Shown piece by piece: positions 5,888-6,066 of a stretch of DNA of 6,066 nt (the first letter of the stretch is position 1; the number at the start of each line of letters is the position of its first letter). Origin of the DNA: Anaerolineae bacterium (GTDB taxonomy: Bacteria; Chloroflexota; Anaerolineae; B4-G1; SLSP01). The notes beneath the pieces were generated by a model. The model did not search any database and was not told the DNA's origin. It worked only from the letters and a program-made list of their open reading frames with translations. The DNA lies in assembly GCA_016934645.1 (NCBI GenBank), contig JAFGSL010000362.1, positions 1 to 6,066 on the forward strand, written 5' to 3'. Both the position numbers and the translations under genes were made by a program.

Positions 5888-6066
5888 GGTACTCTCACCT
5901 CCGTTGTTTCAGAGTGCAGGGCAATCTCGAATGAGGAAGACGGCTGGTTGCCATTTTCGGGCAGCGCTTCCGCATCGAAATAGAACCCATAACCGCTTTC
6001 CAGCGCCTCCGTAATCACGCCACGCCCAAAGGCTTTGCGCAGAAAAAGATAACGGGAGGAAAAAAA
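5884..6066 (-). CDS. 3' end of an unrecognised protein (partial, runs off the right edge)
   Basis: The - strand is open from the window edge to TGA at 5884-5886, giving the last 60 residues of a larger protein. It reads SRYLFLRKAFGRGVITEALE, then SGYGFYFDAEALPENGNQ, and ends in SFEIALHSETTEVRVP. It is taken as real because its stop overlaps the next gene's ATG (ATGA), because the strong GGAGGT for that gene lies inside its 3' end, and because the strand and gene spacing match the rest of the cluster; the other two - strand frames hit stops. I recognise no family. The visible part has no membrane segment or known motif. Its position suggests that it belongs to the same signalling operon. Confidence 0.65.
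   Translation of the reverse strand, partial: FFSSRYLFLRKAFGRGVITEALESGYGFYFDAEALPENGNQPSSSFEIALHSETTEVRVP
5897..5902 (-). promoter_or_regulatory. Strong ribosome binding site GGAGGT
   Basis: GGAGGT on the - strand, nine bases before the ATG of the first MglB-like gene and inside the end of the upstream partial gene. It fixes that start and is the closest match to the Shine-Dalgarno consensus among the starts in this cluster. Confidence 0.8.

Overview
The window looks like a bacterial chromosome segment, most plausibly from Chloroflexota (Anaerolineae-like). This rests on gene content only: a peptidoglycan-binding/LysM/L,D-transpeptidase architecture, a long secreted Ig-like/BACON-like protein ending in FLPLV near its C-terminus, and an MglA-type GTPase surrounded by several roadblock/LC7 proteins and a receiver-GAF regulator. 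No rRNA, tRNA, CRISPR array, transposase or phage gene was seen.

Left part (1 to about 2140): a GC-rich stretch in which everything recognisable is broken. On the + strand lies the 3' part of an L,D-transpeptidase gene (1-870). It has a probable frameshift near 75-85, a second frameshift explained exactly by a 5-bp tandem duplication (409-418), and an in-frame TGA (772-774) just before the catalytic Ser-x-Gly-Cys motif. Converging on it from the - strand is the 3' remnant of a secreted multidomain protein (923-2128). It has lost its N-terminus and carries an in-frame TAG (1502-1504).

Right part (about 2166 to 6066): visibly less GC-rich, with all genes intact on the - strand. They form one tightly packed cluster, in transcription order: (i) the 3' end of an unrecognised protein running off the right edge (6066-5884), joined by an ATGA overlap to (ii) an MglB-like roadblock protein (5887-5405); (iii) an MglA-type small GTPase (5391-4804); (iv) a second MglB-like roadblock protein paralogous to ii (4748-4260); (v) a short roadblock-like protein (4182-3787), joined by an ATGA overlap to (vi) a receiver-GAF-DHp-like protein without an ATPase domain (3790-2558); (vii) a second short roadblock-like protein paralogous to v (2516-2166).

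The layout is two 'sandwiches': roadblock-A / GTPase / roadblock-A' followed by roadblock-B / response regulator / roadblock-B'. By analogy with MglA/MglB (roadblock dimers as GTPase regulators), the Myxococcus response regulator RomR, and Streptomyces conservons (kinase-like protein, roadblock protein, DUF742 protein, GTPase), this is best read as a GTPase-based signalling module fed by a phospho-receiver/GAF input. The output is not visible. Functions of the roadblock pairs are inferred, not shown by the sequence.
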